From: Asticcacaulis sp. AC466
Lineage (GTDB): Bacteria > Pseudomonadota > Alphaproteobacteria > Caulobacterales > Caulobacteraceae
DNA: 64,000 nt
NCBI RefSeq assembly: GCF_000495815.1
Contig: NZ_AWGE01000008.1
Location: 186,001-250,000 of the forward strand
Reading direction: 5' to 3'
Each line of letters starts with the position of its first letter. Position 1 is the stretch's first letter. A model generated the notes under the pieces. It worked only from the letters and a program-made list of their open reading frames with translations, did no database searches and had not been told where the DNA came from. This document shows positions 16,576-24,101 of this stretch, in pieces. The position numbers and the translations under genes are program-made.

Positions 16576-18705
16576 ATGGGAACAGGACGGATCATGGGTT
16601 GCAAGCTCGGCATAGTCGTCACCTCTGCCTGCCTTCTGGCGTTTGGCGCTGGTCTGGCACCAGCCCATGCGGACGCGGTCGCTGTATCGGCTGTGGTCCA
16701 GAATGTCGTGGCGTCGGCCGAATCGCCGAACGGCCAGTTGCATGTCGATATTTCGATCGATGGCGAGGGACGGCTGTCCTATGCCGTCACGCGGGCGGGA
16801 AAGCTGGTCATCGCACCGTCGCGCCTGGGGTTTGTGCTGGCCAATGCGCCGAAACTGGACGGTGGGTTTGCAGCGGGAGCCATAACGCACGCGTCGCACG
16901 ATGAGACGTGGGAACAGCCATGGGGCGAGCGCCAGTTCGTACGCGATCACTATAACGAGGTCCGCGTCGAAGCGGTCCAGGCCGCCCAGGGCAACCGGCG
17001 TTTGGCGGTCGTGTTTCGCGTCTTCGACGACGGGGTTGGGTTTCGCTATGAATTTCCCGACCAACAGCAATTGCATGACGTGCGTATCACCGACGAACTG
17101 ACTGAGTTCCATGTCGCCGACACGGCGACCGCCTGGTGGGCATTGGGCGGCGAGCTGTCCAATCTGGAATATCTTTACAAGCAAACGCCGCTCGATCAGC
17201 TTAGCCAGGCCCAGACGCCGGTGACGCTCAAGACGCAAACCGGCACCTATATTTCGATACATGAGGCCGCCCTGATCGACTATGCCGCCATCTGGCTGCG
17301 CCGTACCGACGGACAGACCTTGCGCACGCAACTGGCGCCGTCCAGCCTGGGGCCGACGGTGGTGCGTCAGGCGCCCTTCAATACGCCGTGGCGCACGATG
17401 ATCATTTCCGACACAGCGACCGACCTGCCCATGTCGAACATTGAGCTGAACCTCAACGCGCCGAACAAGCTGGGCGACGTATCGTGGGTCAAGCCGTACA
17501 AATATGTCGGCATCTGGTGGGAAATGCACCTGGACAAGGCGACGTGGAGCTCCGGCCCCAGGCATGGCGCCACCACCGCCAATGCCGAGCACTATATCGA
17601 CTTCGCGGCGAAAAACGGCTTCCGCGGCGTGCTGGTCGAAGGCTGGAACAAGGGGTGGGACGGCACATGGTACGGTAACGGCGCCGACTTTTCCTACACC
17701 GAACCCTATCCGGATTTCGACATCAAGGCGGTATCGGCCTATGGCCTGAAAAAAGGTGTGCACCTGATCGGCCATCACGAGACCGGCGGCAATATCGCCC
17801 ACTATGAAGACCAGATGGACGACGCCCTGAAACTGGACCAGTCCCTAGGCATAGACAGCGTGAAGACCGGCTATGTCCATGAGTTCGGCGCGGCGCGGAT
17901 GCGCGCCCCCGACGGCAGCATTTTCTACGGCAATACCGATAGCCAACAGGCGGTGCAGCATTATCTGAAAAACGTCGTCACGGCGGCGAAATATCATGTG
18001 GCCATCGACACCCATGAACCGGTCAAGGATACGGGCCTGCGCCGGACCTATCCCAACTGGGTATCGCGTGAGGGGGCGCGGGGGCAGGAATATAATGCCT
18101 GGGGCAATCCGATCAATCCGCCCGAACACGACGTCAACCTGGTGTTCACGCGTATGTTGGCCGGACCGATGGACTATACGCCGGGCATATTGAGCCTGGA
18201 GGGCAATAAGAAAGACCTCTATTCGACCCAGGCCAAGCAGTTGGCGCTGTATGTCGTGCTCTATTCCCCGATCCAGATGGCGGCCGATCTGCCGGAAAAC
18301 TACGCCAAGTATCCGAAAGCCTTCCAGTTCATAAAGGATGTGGCGGTGGACTGGGCCGACACCCAGGTCCTGAACGGGGAGGTGGGCGAGTACGTCACCT
18401 TCGCGCGCAAGGACCGGCATTCCGAAGACTGGTACATCGGTTCGATTGCCGATGAAAACGCGCGCACCCTGTCAGCGCCGCTGGTCTTCCTGACGCCGGG
18501 CGTGACCTATGAGGCCCAGATTTACCGCGATGGCCCCAAGGCCGACCTGAAGGGCGATGCGCGCTTCGACATCGTGATCGAAACCCGCGCGGTCACCCGC
18601 ACCGATACGCTCACACTGACCCTGGCACCCGGCGGCGGCGAGGCGATCCGCTTCACGCCCGTCAAGGGCAAGGCAAGGCCATCCGCCAAGGCGGGCCGGA
18701 AATAA
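16576..18705 (+). CDS. Glycoside hydrolase family 97 (SusB-like alpha-glucosidase/galactosidase)
   Basis: The 709-residue protein has a signal peptide (cleavage near APAHA). It has the GH97 layout: N-terminal beta-sandwich (SPNGQLHVDISID, DDGVGFRYEFP), catalytic barrel (YVGIWWEMHL, FRGVLVEGWNKGWDG, GVHLIGHHETGGNI, DSVKTGYVHEFG) and a C-terminal beta domain. GH97 enzymes are calcium-dependent exo-acting alpha-glucosidases or alpha-galactosidases. An in-frame ATG at 16594 (MGCKLG) gives a tighter signal peptide and is an equally good start. The gene follows the halogenase by about 130 bases and may be in the same transcript. The sugar linkage attacked is not certain. Confidence 0.9.
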   Translation: MGTGRIMGCKLGIVVTSACLLAFGAGLAPAHADAVAVSAVVQNVVASAESPNGQLHVDISIDGEGRLSYAVTRAGKLVIAPSRLGFVLANAPKLDGGFAAGAITHASHDETWEQPWGERQFVRDHYNEVRVEAVQAAQGNRRLAVVFRVFDDGVGFRYEFPDQQQLHDVRITDELTEFHVADTATAWWALGGELSNLEYLYKQTPLDQLSQAQTPVTLKTQTGTYISIHEAALIDYAAIWLRRTDGQTLRTQLAPSSLGPTVVRQAPFNTPWRTMIISDTATDLPMSNIELNLNAPNKLGDVSWVKPYKYVGIWWEMHLDKATWSSGPRHGATTANAEHYIDFAAKNGFRGVLVEGWNKGWDGTWYGNGADFSYTEPYPDFDIKAVSAYGLKKGVHLIGHHETGGNIAHYEDQMDDALKLDQSLGIDSVKTGYVHEFGAARMRAPDGSIFYGNTDSQQAVQHYLKNVVTAAKYHVAIDTHEPVKDTGLRRTYPNWVSREGARGQEYNAWGNPINPPEHDVNLVFTRMLAGPMDYTPGILSLEGNKKDLYSTQAKQLALYVVLYSPIQMAADLPENYAKYPKAFQFIKDVAVDWADTQVLNGEVGEYVTFARKDRHSEDWYIGSIADENARTLSAPLVFLTPGVTYEAQIYRDGPKADLKGDARFDIVIETRAVTRTDTLTLTLAPGGGEAIRFTPVKGKARPSAKAGRK

Positions 18706-18730
18706 CGCGTCTCTTTTGGGACAGCTCGTT

Positions 18731-18779
18731 TTCGCCTAATGGGACTTCTGAAATTTGTGAAATTAACCCATTGGGCGAA
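18731..18779. repeat. Inverted repeat downstream of GH97
   Basis: Arms TTCGCCTAATGGG and CCCATTGGGCGAA pair at 12 of 13 positions around a 23-base AT-rich loop. There is only a weak T-rich stretch after the second arm. It lies between the GH97 stop and the Fur-like box of the iron locus and may act as a terminator. Confidence 0.5.
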
Positions 18780-18859
18780 TTTATTTCTGAGAATTGGGAA
18801 TAGATAAGTCTCTGGTCCTTTTTCGTATTGAGGCTTGTCAGTTCGGTTCTTTGTTGCTA

Positions 18860-18878
18860 GATGAGAATGATTATCAAC
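18860..18878. promoter_or_regulatory. Fur-like box upstream of the PepSY gene
   Basis: The sequence holds TGAGAATGATTATCA, close to the classical Fur half-site pattern and to the boxes at 26339 and 26378. It ends 17 bases before the ATG at 18896, so it likely overlaps the promoter or transcript start of the four-gene operon. Confidence 0.7.
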
Positions 18879-18895
18879 ATCGGCCTCATCCTGTC

Positions 18896-19528
18896 ATGTC
18901 CCTTTCCTCGTCGCCATCCCCGATCCAGTGGGGCAGCTTCTGGCGCAATCAGTTGCGGCAATGGCACTGGATCAGTTCGGCCGTATCGCTGATCGGATTG
19001 CTGCTGTTCGCCGTGACGGGGTTTACGCTCAATCATGCCGCCTCGATTGAGGCCAAGCCCAAGATTACCTCCGTCGCAAAGCGGTTGCCGCCCGAGGCGC
19101 TGGCCAAGCTGTCAGCCGTGACCGCCAACACACCGTTGACCGCCGCGCAGGCCGAGGCCATTCATGGCGCTACCGGCATAGACGTCCGCAACGCCACGGT
19201 CGATGCCGATGAGGAGGGGATTTACCTTGCCCTGCCGGAACCGGGTGTCGACTCCACCCTTGAAATCGCCCGCGCCGATGGCCGCGCCACCTATGAACGC
19301 ACCGATCGCGGCGTCATCGCCGTGCTGAACGACCTGCATAAGGGCCGCCATTCCGGGCCGGTCTGGTCGTTGTTCATCGATGTGATCGCCATTGCCTGCG
19401 TCGTCTTCGCCGTCACCGGCCTGGGTCTGCTGTGGCTCTATGAAAAAGGTCGCCGCATCACCTGGCCGCTCGTCACGCTCGGACTGGTCGTGCCCGTTAT
19501 CCTGTTCCTGTTGTTTGTTCATGCCTGA
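18896..19528 (+). CDS. PepSY-associated membrane protein
   Basis: The 210-residue inner-membrane protein has an N-terminal segment FWRNQLRQWHWISSAVSLIGLLLF, typical of PepSY-TM reductase-associated proteins, a periplasmic PepSY-like region, HKGRHSGP and two C-terminal membrane helices. These proteins often handle electrons or ferric-siderophore reduction next to TonB receptors. The frame is open back to 18794, but that would place the Fur-like box inside the gene; MSLSSSP at 18896 is preferred. It is followed by DUF2271, apbE and a flavodoxin-type reductase, each within a few bases. Confidence 0.8.
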   Translation: MSLSSSPSPIQWGSFWRNQLRQWHWISSAVSLIGLLLFAVTGFTLNHAASIEAKPKITSVAKRLPPEALAKLSAVTANTPLTAAQAEAIHGATGIDVRNATVDADEEGIYLALPEPGVDSTLEIARADGRATYERTDRGVIAVLNDLHKGRHSGPVWSLFIDVIAIACVVFAVTGLGLLWLYEKGRRITWPLVTLGLVVPVILFLLFVHA

Positions 19529-19541
19529 GGTTTTTCGCCCT

Positions 19542-20090
19542 ATGTCCGCTATCTCCCCGTCTTTTCTGTCCAGGCCGTTTCTCACCCTTGCCGGTGTGGT
19601 CGCCGCGTCCGGCCTCACTGTGACCCAGGCCTTTGCCGGCCAGGTGGTCGTCGATGTCGAAATCCCGCAACAAAAGGTGGCGGAATATCATAAGCCCTAT
19701 GTCGCGGGCTGGATCGAAGACGCCAGCGGCGCGCATCTGGGCAATGCCTTCCTGTGGTACGACGTCAAGAAGCCGGAAAACCGGGGCGCGAAATGGTTGA
19801 AGGATTTGCGCTCGTGGTGGCGCAAGAGCGGCCGCGATCTGAGCTCGACCGATGGTTTTTCGGGCGCGACCCGTGCGCCGGGACGCAACGCGCTGACGCT
19901 CGACAGCAATCTGCCCCTGTTCAAAAACCTCAAGCCCGGCCAATACAGCTTTGTCGTCGAAGCGGCGCGTGAGCAGGCGGGGCATGAAGTGGTGAAGGTG
20001 CCGCTGGCGTGGAATCCCGCCAAGGCGACCAGCGGCAAGGCCAAGGGGGCGACCGAGCTTGGCGAAGTCAAGGTGACGTATAAGCCGTAA
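19542..20090 (+). CDS. DUF2271 domain periplasmic protein
   Basis: The 182-residue protein has a signal peptide (cleavage near TQAFA) and a DUF2271 domain (VAGWIEDASGAHLGNAFLWY, STDGFSGATRAPG). The biochemical role of DUF2271 is not established; the family is found with PepSY, ApbE and flavodoxin reductases in iron-regulated operons. The start at 19542 follows GAGG; an ATG at 19521 overlapping the previous stop is an alternative. Its stop and the apbE start share a base (TAATG), so translation is coupled. Confidence 0.8.
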   Translation: MSAISPSFLSRPFLTLAGVVAASGLTVTQAFAGQVVVDVEIPQQKVAEYHKPYVAGWIEDASGAHLGNAFLWYDVKKPENRGAKWLKDLRSWWRKSGRDLSSTDGFSGATRAPGRNALTLDSNLPLFKNLKPGQYSFVVEAAREQAGHEVVKVPLAWNPAKATSGKAKGATELGEVKVTYKP

Positions 20091-21082
20091 TGCTGACCGC
20101 GGCGACCGCCCATGACCGCCGTGTCCTGGTCCCCGATCTGGACGCGGTGCCGCCGCGTCCAGACGGCGCGACCGGCTATGCCCTGTCCGGGCGGGCCTTT
20201 GCCACCGGCTGGTCGGTGCGCCTCTATGCCGACGCCGCGCCGCAAGGGCTGACGGAACGTATTCAGGCGCGGCTCGACGATATCGATCGAGAAATGAGCC
20301 CGTACCGGGTCGATTCGGACCTGACGCGGTTTAACCTGGCGCCGGCCGGTCATTTCGTGGCCCTGCCGGCACGTATGATGACGGTGGTGGCCCATGCTCT
20401 GGATATAGCCGCCCTGACCGACGGCGCGTTCGATCCGGCCATCCTGCCGGCGGTCGAATTGTGGGGGTTTGGCGCGAAGACGGTGGCGCCGGGCGTGCCG
20501 GATCCGACGGAGGTCAGTGCATTGAAATCCGGCGGCTGGCGTGACCTGACCTGGCGGGCCGACGGCATGATCAAGCCGTCAGAGGTGCGCATCGATCTGT
20601 GCGCCATCGCCAAGGGATTTGCCGTCGATGAGGTCTTGCGCCTGGTGCGATCCGAACCGGGCGTGCGGTCAGCCCTGGTCGAAATCGGCGGGGAGTTGGC
20701 CGGTTGGGGTGTTCAGTCCGACGGCCAGCCGTGGTGGGTCGATGTCGAAACACCGTCGGGCAAACGGACCGTGGCGGCGCTGTGCGGCGGAGCGGTGGCG
20801 ACATCGGGTGAGATCATTCGCCATTTCAGCCACGGCGGCCAGCTCTATTCCCACACCATGGATGGGGCGACGCAATCGCCGACCCGGTCTGACGTCGTCA
20901 GCGCCACGGTATTCGACCCGGCCTGCTGGCGCGCGGATGCTTTGGCTACGGCCCTTACGGTCATGGGCGGAACGCGCGCCCTGGCCTTTGCCGCCAAACA
21001 TGATATTGCCTGCCTGCTGTCCCTGCGGGAGGGGGCGACGGTTCGCGACGGTCTCAGCCCGGCGCTGGAAGCGTGGCTATGA
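20090..21082 (+). CDS. apbE: FAD:protein FMN transferase
   Basis: The 330-residue ApbE-family enzyme attaches FMN covalently to Thr/Ser of target redox proteins. Seen are the substrate and metal motifs DLCAIAKGFAVD (canonical DLGGIAKGYAVD), VEIGGELAGWG, SHTMDGATQSP and RADALATALTVMGG. The usual lipoprotein signal is absent and the N-terminus is not clearly hydrophobic, so the compartment is uncertain. It sits in the PepSY-DUF2271-apbE-reductase operon with one-base overlap upstream. A flavinylated partner in the same operon is likely but no D-G-x-T/S-G-A-T site was identified with confidence. Confidence 0.88.
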   Translation: MLTAATAHDRRVLVPDLDAVPPRPDGATGYALSGRAFATGWSVRLYADAAPQGLTERIQARLDDIDREMSPYRVDSDLTRFNLAPAGHFVALPARMMTVVAHALDIAALTDGAFDPAILPAVELWGFGAKTVAPGVPDPTEVSALKSGGWRDLTWRADGMIKPSEVRIDLCAIAKGFAVDEVLRLVRSEPGVRSALVEIGGELAGWGVQSDGQPWWVDVETPSGKRTVAALCGGAVATSGEIIRHFSHGGQLYSHTMDGATQSPTRSDVVSATVFDPACWRADALATALTVMGGTRALAFAAKHDIACLLSLREGATVRDGLSPALEAWL

Positions 21083-21095
21083 TGGGAAAGACGCC

Positions 21096-22418
21096 ATGAT
21101 CGAGGGTCTGACGCAGGATACAGGCCGGTTGACGGCCGCCGTGGCCTGGGGCGCGCTGTTCGCCGTCACCTGCCTGTGGGCGGTGGTGAAGCGTCGGTCC
21201 AGGGGCGGCGGGACAAGCGACATCATCGTCCTCCATGCCTCCCAGACCGGGCAGGCGGAAGAGATCGCGCGCCATGCCGCCAAGGCCTTGTCGGCCGGGG
21301 GCCGCGACGTGCGGGCGGTCTCGACATCGGCGGTCACGGGCGGCCAGTTGCAGGCGGCGAAATATATTCTGTGCGTCGCTTCGACGACCGGCGAAGGCGA
21401 TGCGCCGGATGAGGCGCTGACCTTCGAACGCACCCTGATGGCGCAGCGGCTCGACCTCAGCGGTCGTCAGATCGCGGTACTGGCCCTGGGGGATCGCAAA
21501 TATGACGCCTTCTGTGCGTTCGGGCGGCGCGTCTTTGACTGGCTGACGGCGTGCGGCGGGGTGGCGGTGGCGCCGCTGATCGAAGCCGACGATCTCGACG
21601 CAGAGGCCCTGACGCGGTGGCGCGATCTGGTTGCCGGTCTGGGCGGGCAGGGCGCGGGTAATGGCAAAGAGCCGGATGCGATCGCGCGGCCGTGGCGGCT
21701 TGAGGCACGGACACGCCTTAATCCCGAGGGCGACAATCCCCTCTACCATCTGCGCTTTGAGAGCGACGCGCCGGCCGACTGGCAGGCGGGCGATCTGGTC
21801 GAGATTGTCACCCCGAACGGCCACCGCCGCGACTATTCGCTGGCCAGCCTGCCTGAGGAGGGCGGGATCGATCTGTACGTCCGTCAGGTGGTGCGCGAAG
21901 ACGGCAGCCCCGGCGACGGATCGGGCCTGCTCATCGAAGGCTTGCGGTCCGGCGATGTCCTGCCGATGCGTGTGAAGACGCACCGCAATTTCCATGCGCC
22001 CGATGGCGTGGGGCCATTGCTGCTGGTCGGCGCGGGATCGGGGCTGGCCGGTCTGCGCGCCCATATCCTTCAGGCGGCAAAGGCAGGGCGTCCGGTATGG
22101 CTGATCTATGGCGAGCGTCATCCGGTGCGCGACGGGGCCCTGGCCGATGCCATGCGCGGCTGGCAGGCAGAGGGGCGGTTTGAGCGGCTCGACCTCGCGT
22201 TTTCGCGGCCGGACGCTGGCCAGGGGCAATATGTCCAGGCGGTGGTGACGACGCGCGGCGAGGATATTCCGGCTTTTCTGGGCGACGATGGCGCCATCAT
22301 GGTGTGCGGCGGCTTAGATATGGGGTTGGGCGTCGAAGCGGCCCTGACGGCGTTGCTCGGTCAGGCCTGGGTCGATGCGGCCAAGGTGTCTGGACGCTAC
22401 CGCCGCGATCTGTATTGA
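21096..22418 (+). CDS. Flavodoxin - FAD/NAD(P)H oxidoreductase (CysJ-like), membrane anchored
   Basis: The 440-residue protein has one N-terminal membrane helix (AVAWGALFAVTCLWAVV), a flavodoxin domain (LHASQTGQAEEIA; ASTTGEGDAP; LALGDRKYDAFCAFG) and a ferredoxin-NADP reductase-like domain (RDYSLAS for FAD; LLLVGAGSGLAG for NAD(P)H; IMVCGG near the C-terminus). It should pass electrons from NAD(P)H through FAD and FMN to the membrane, probably to the PepSY protein for ferric-chelate reduction. The open frame extends into apbE, but only the ATG at 21096 gives the expected N-terminus. It is the last gene of the operon. Confidence 0.87.
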   Translation: MIEGLTQDTGRLTAAVAWGALFAVTCLWAVVKRRSRGGGTSDIIVLHASQTGQAEEIARHAAKALSAGGRDVRAVSTSAVTGGQLQAAKYILCVASTTGEGDAPDEALTFERTLMAQRLDLSGRQIAVLALGDRKYDAFCAFGRRVFDWLTACGGVAVAPLIEADDLDAEALTRWRDLVAGLGGQGAGNGKEPDAIARPWRLEARTRLNPEGDNPLYHLRFESDAPADWQAGDLVEIVTPNGHRRDYSLASLPEEGGIDLYVRQVVREDGSPGDGSGLLIEGLRSGDVLPMRVKTHRNFHAPDGVGPLLLVGAGSGLAGLRAHILQAAKAGRPVWLIYGERHPVRDGALADAMRGWQAEGRFERLDLAFSRPDAGQGQYVQAVVTTRGEDIPAFLGDDGAIMVCGGLDMGLGVEAALTALLGQAWVDAAKVSGRYRRDLY

Positions 22419-22430
22419 TAGGTATGATGA

Positions 22431-22689
22431 CTTATACCGCCCTGCTTGCGGGGCGGGGGACCGCACGAGGCAGCGTTTACGCTGGCGAGATGTGGTGGTG
22501 GGGGCCTTGCTTCGTCAAACACCCAATGGTCAGGTCGTCCTTAAGCGTGGTTGTAATCGAGACGTTTTGAGGCTGAACCAAGACCCCCACCACCACATCT
22601 CACGCGACGCAAATTCCGGTATTTTAATATGCTCCGTTTGAGCGGCGCGTTTCGTGCGGTCCCCCGCCCCACGGGTGGGGCGGTATAAG
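22431..22689. repeat. 259-bp long inverted-repeat (MITE-like) element
   Basis: Left and right arms match as inverted repeats in three blocks. The terminal 11-mer CTTATACCGCC is at 22431-22441 and its complement at 22679-22689. A perfect 19-mer lies at 22450-22468 and 22652-22670. A perfect 18-mer rich in GGT lies at 22487-22504 and 22584-22601. The centre of about 80 bases is unpaired. No protein gene is visible inside and no clear target-site duplication is seen. It fills the gap between two converging operons. Confidence 0.8.
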
Positions 22690-22725
22690 CGGGATTCAGT
22701 TTTTGCTGTAGACGACGGAGCGTAA

Positions 22726-22759
22726 AAAAGCCCCCTGCCGGGGGGAGCAGGGGGCTTTT
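22726..22759. terminator. Bidirectional intrinsic terminator
   Basis: The 12-bp stem AAAAGCCCCCTG / CAGGGGGCTTTT has a 10-base loop, with a T-run on the plus strand and a six-T run on the minus strand. It ends both the plus-strand reductase operon and the minus-strand receptor operon. Confidence 0.9.
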
Positions 22760-22778
22760 GGGCGTCGCTGTCGCGGCC

Positions 22779-23285
22779 TTATGGCGAGATGAAGTCGTCG
22801 CCCTTGTGGTCCTTTTCTTCCTGTTCCAGAATCCGCCGATCGGTCTCGTCGATGACCTTATCGTGGTTGCGGTCCTGGCGGTCGAACATGGCGTGACCCG
22901 ATGCCTGATATTCGTCCCAGGTCATGGCGCCGTCATGGTTGGTGTCAAGCACGCCATAGCGGACATAGGCCTGACGCATCTCGCGATCATATTCTTCCTT
23001 CGCCTTTTCCCGATCGGCGATCTTGGCGACGTCGGCCTTCAGGCGGGTTTCGAATTCCGCGACATATTCGGCATCGCTGAGAACGCCGTCGTGATTGGTG
23101 TCGGTGCGGTCGAAGCGGACGCGGCGTTCGGCGTCGAATTCGTCGCGCGTCACCTTGCCGTCATGGTTGGTGTCGTAGTCGCGGATCATCGCGCTGATCG
23201 CGTGCGGCGCGGCCATGGCGGGTGACAGTGGCGCGAGGACGGTGAGCAGGCCCAGGCCGGTCAGGGGCAGTATCAGGGTTTTCAT
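22779..23285 (-). CDS. EF-hand protein (calsymin-like), periplasmic
   Basis: The 168-residue protein has a signal peptide ending SPAMA and four EF-hand loops: DTNHDGKVTRDE, DTNHDGVLSDAE, DTNHDGAMTWDE and the more degenerate DRNHDKVIDETD. It should bind calcium or another divalent metal in the periplasm. The start at 23285 overlaps the DUF4198 stop by four bases (ATGA), making it the third gene of the TonB receptor - DUF4198 - EF-hand operon. The longer frame to 23330 runs inside DUF4198 and is rejected. Its role in metal uptake is inferred from context only. Confidence 0.85.
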   Translation of the reverse strand: MKTLILPLTGLGLLTVLAPLSPAMAAPHAISAMIRDYDTNHDGKVTRDEFDAERRVRFDRTDTNHDGVLSDAEYVAEFETRLKADVAKIADREKAKEEYDREMRQAYVRYGVLDTNHDGAMTWDEYQASGHAMFDRQDRNHDKVIDETDRRILEQEEKDHKGDDFISP

Positions 23286-24079
23286 TGCGGGAGAACCTCC
23301 AGTGTCAGGGTGGCGGTGTGGCTGATCCACAGGTTGGGATTGTCGGGAGCGGCATTGCGCACGCGGGTTTGCACCAGGTAGAGGCCGGCCGTTTTGGGCG
23401 TGAAGCGGAACGCCCCGCTGGCATCGCTGGTCAGTTGCAGTTCGGGTGTCTTCTGGCTTTCGTACATGTCGCCATCGCGCATGACGGTGATGGCGGCACC
23501 CGCGACGGGCTTGCCGGACTCGCGAACGGTGAGGGTAATGGCTTCGCCGGCATAGAGATCGTTCGGCGCGGTTGTTGGATGGATTTCGACGCCCTTTTCA
23601 AATTCGGTTGGGTTGCCTGCGGGGCTGGGCTTGCCCCGGGTGACATAGACGTCGGCCCGGGTGACGCTCTGGACATCGACCAGGGTTTCGCCGTCTTTCG
23701 CGCCTTCATTGCCTTCGATGAAACGCAAGGCGCCGCCTTTCAGGCCCGCCTTGGCGACGCGCCCGGTGCGTTCACCGCTGGTGATGCGGTAGGTGCCGTC
23801 CTGCGGGAGCGGCACTTCGAGGAACGTTGCGTCCTTGAGCGCGGCGGCCGGTGTCAAGGCGGTACGGGTGCCGTCCGGTGCGATGACGGCCCAGCCGTCG
23901 CTCTTCATGGCGATTTCGGGACGCAGGGCGCCCTCGGCGAAGGCGGCTTCGACCGTGACGTGGTCGAGCCGCGCATCGGCCGTGAAGGTATTGGGCTTGA
24001 GATAGGGCGAATGGGCCAGGGCGGCCCCGGCCGCAAAGGGCAGGATGAGCAGGCTCAGACCGAAAGGATGGAGTTTCAT
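23282..24079 (-). CDS. DUF4198 domain periplasmic protein (copy 1)
   Basis: The 265-residue protein has a signal peptide (cleavage near AGAALA), directly followed by HSPYLKPNTF, typical of the DUF4198 family whose mature N-terminus often begins with His. A C-terminal beta-sandwich (GKPVAGAAITVMRDGDM, ASGAFRFTPKTAGLYLVQTR) resembles carrier/transthyretin-like domains. The family is linked to metal (Ni/Co/Fe) transport loci, but its biochemistry is unsettled. It lies 22 bases after the TonB receptor stop and is coupled to the EF-hand gene. A second family member lies at 26509. Confidence 0.83.
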   Translation of the reverse strand: MKLHPFGLSLLILPFAAGAALAHSPYLKPNTFTADARLDHVTVEAAFAEGALRPEIAMKSDGWAVIAPDGTRTALTPAAALKDATFLEVPLPQDGTYRITSGERTGRVAKAGLKGGALRFIEGNEGAKDGETLVDVQSVTRADVYVTRGKPSPAGNPTEFEKGVEIHPTTAPNDLYAGEAITLTVRESGKPVAGAAITVMRDGDMYESQKTPELQLTSDASGAFRFTPKTAGLYLVQTRVRNAAPDNPNLWISHTATLTLEVLPQ

Positions 24080-24101
24080 GATGTGTCTCGCGATGTGAGG
24101 A

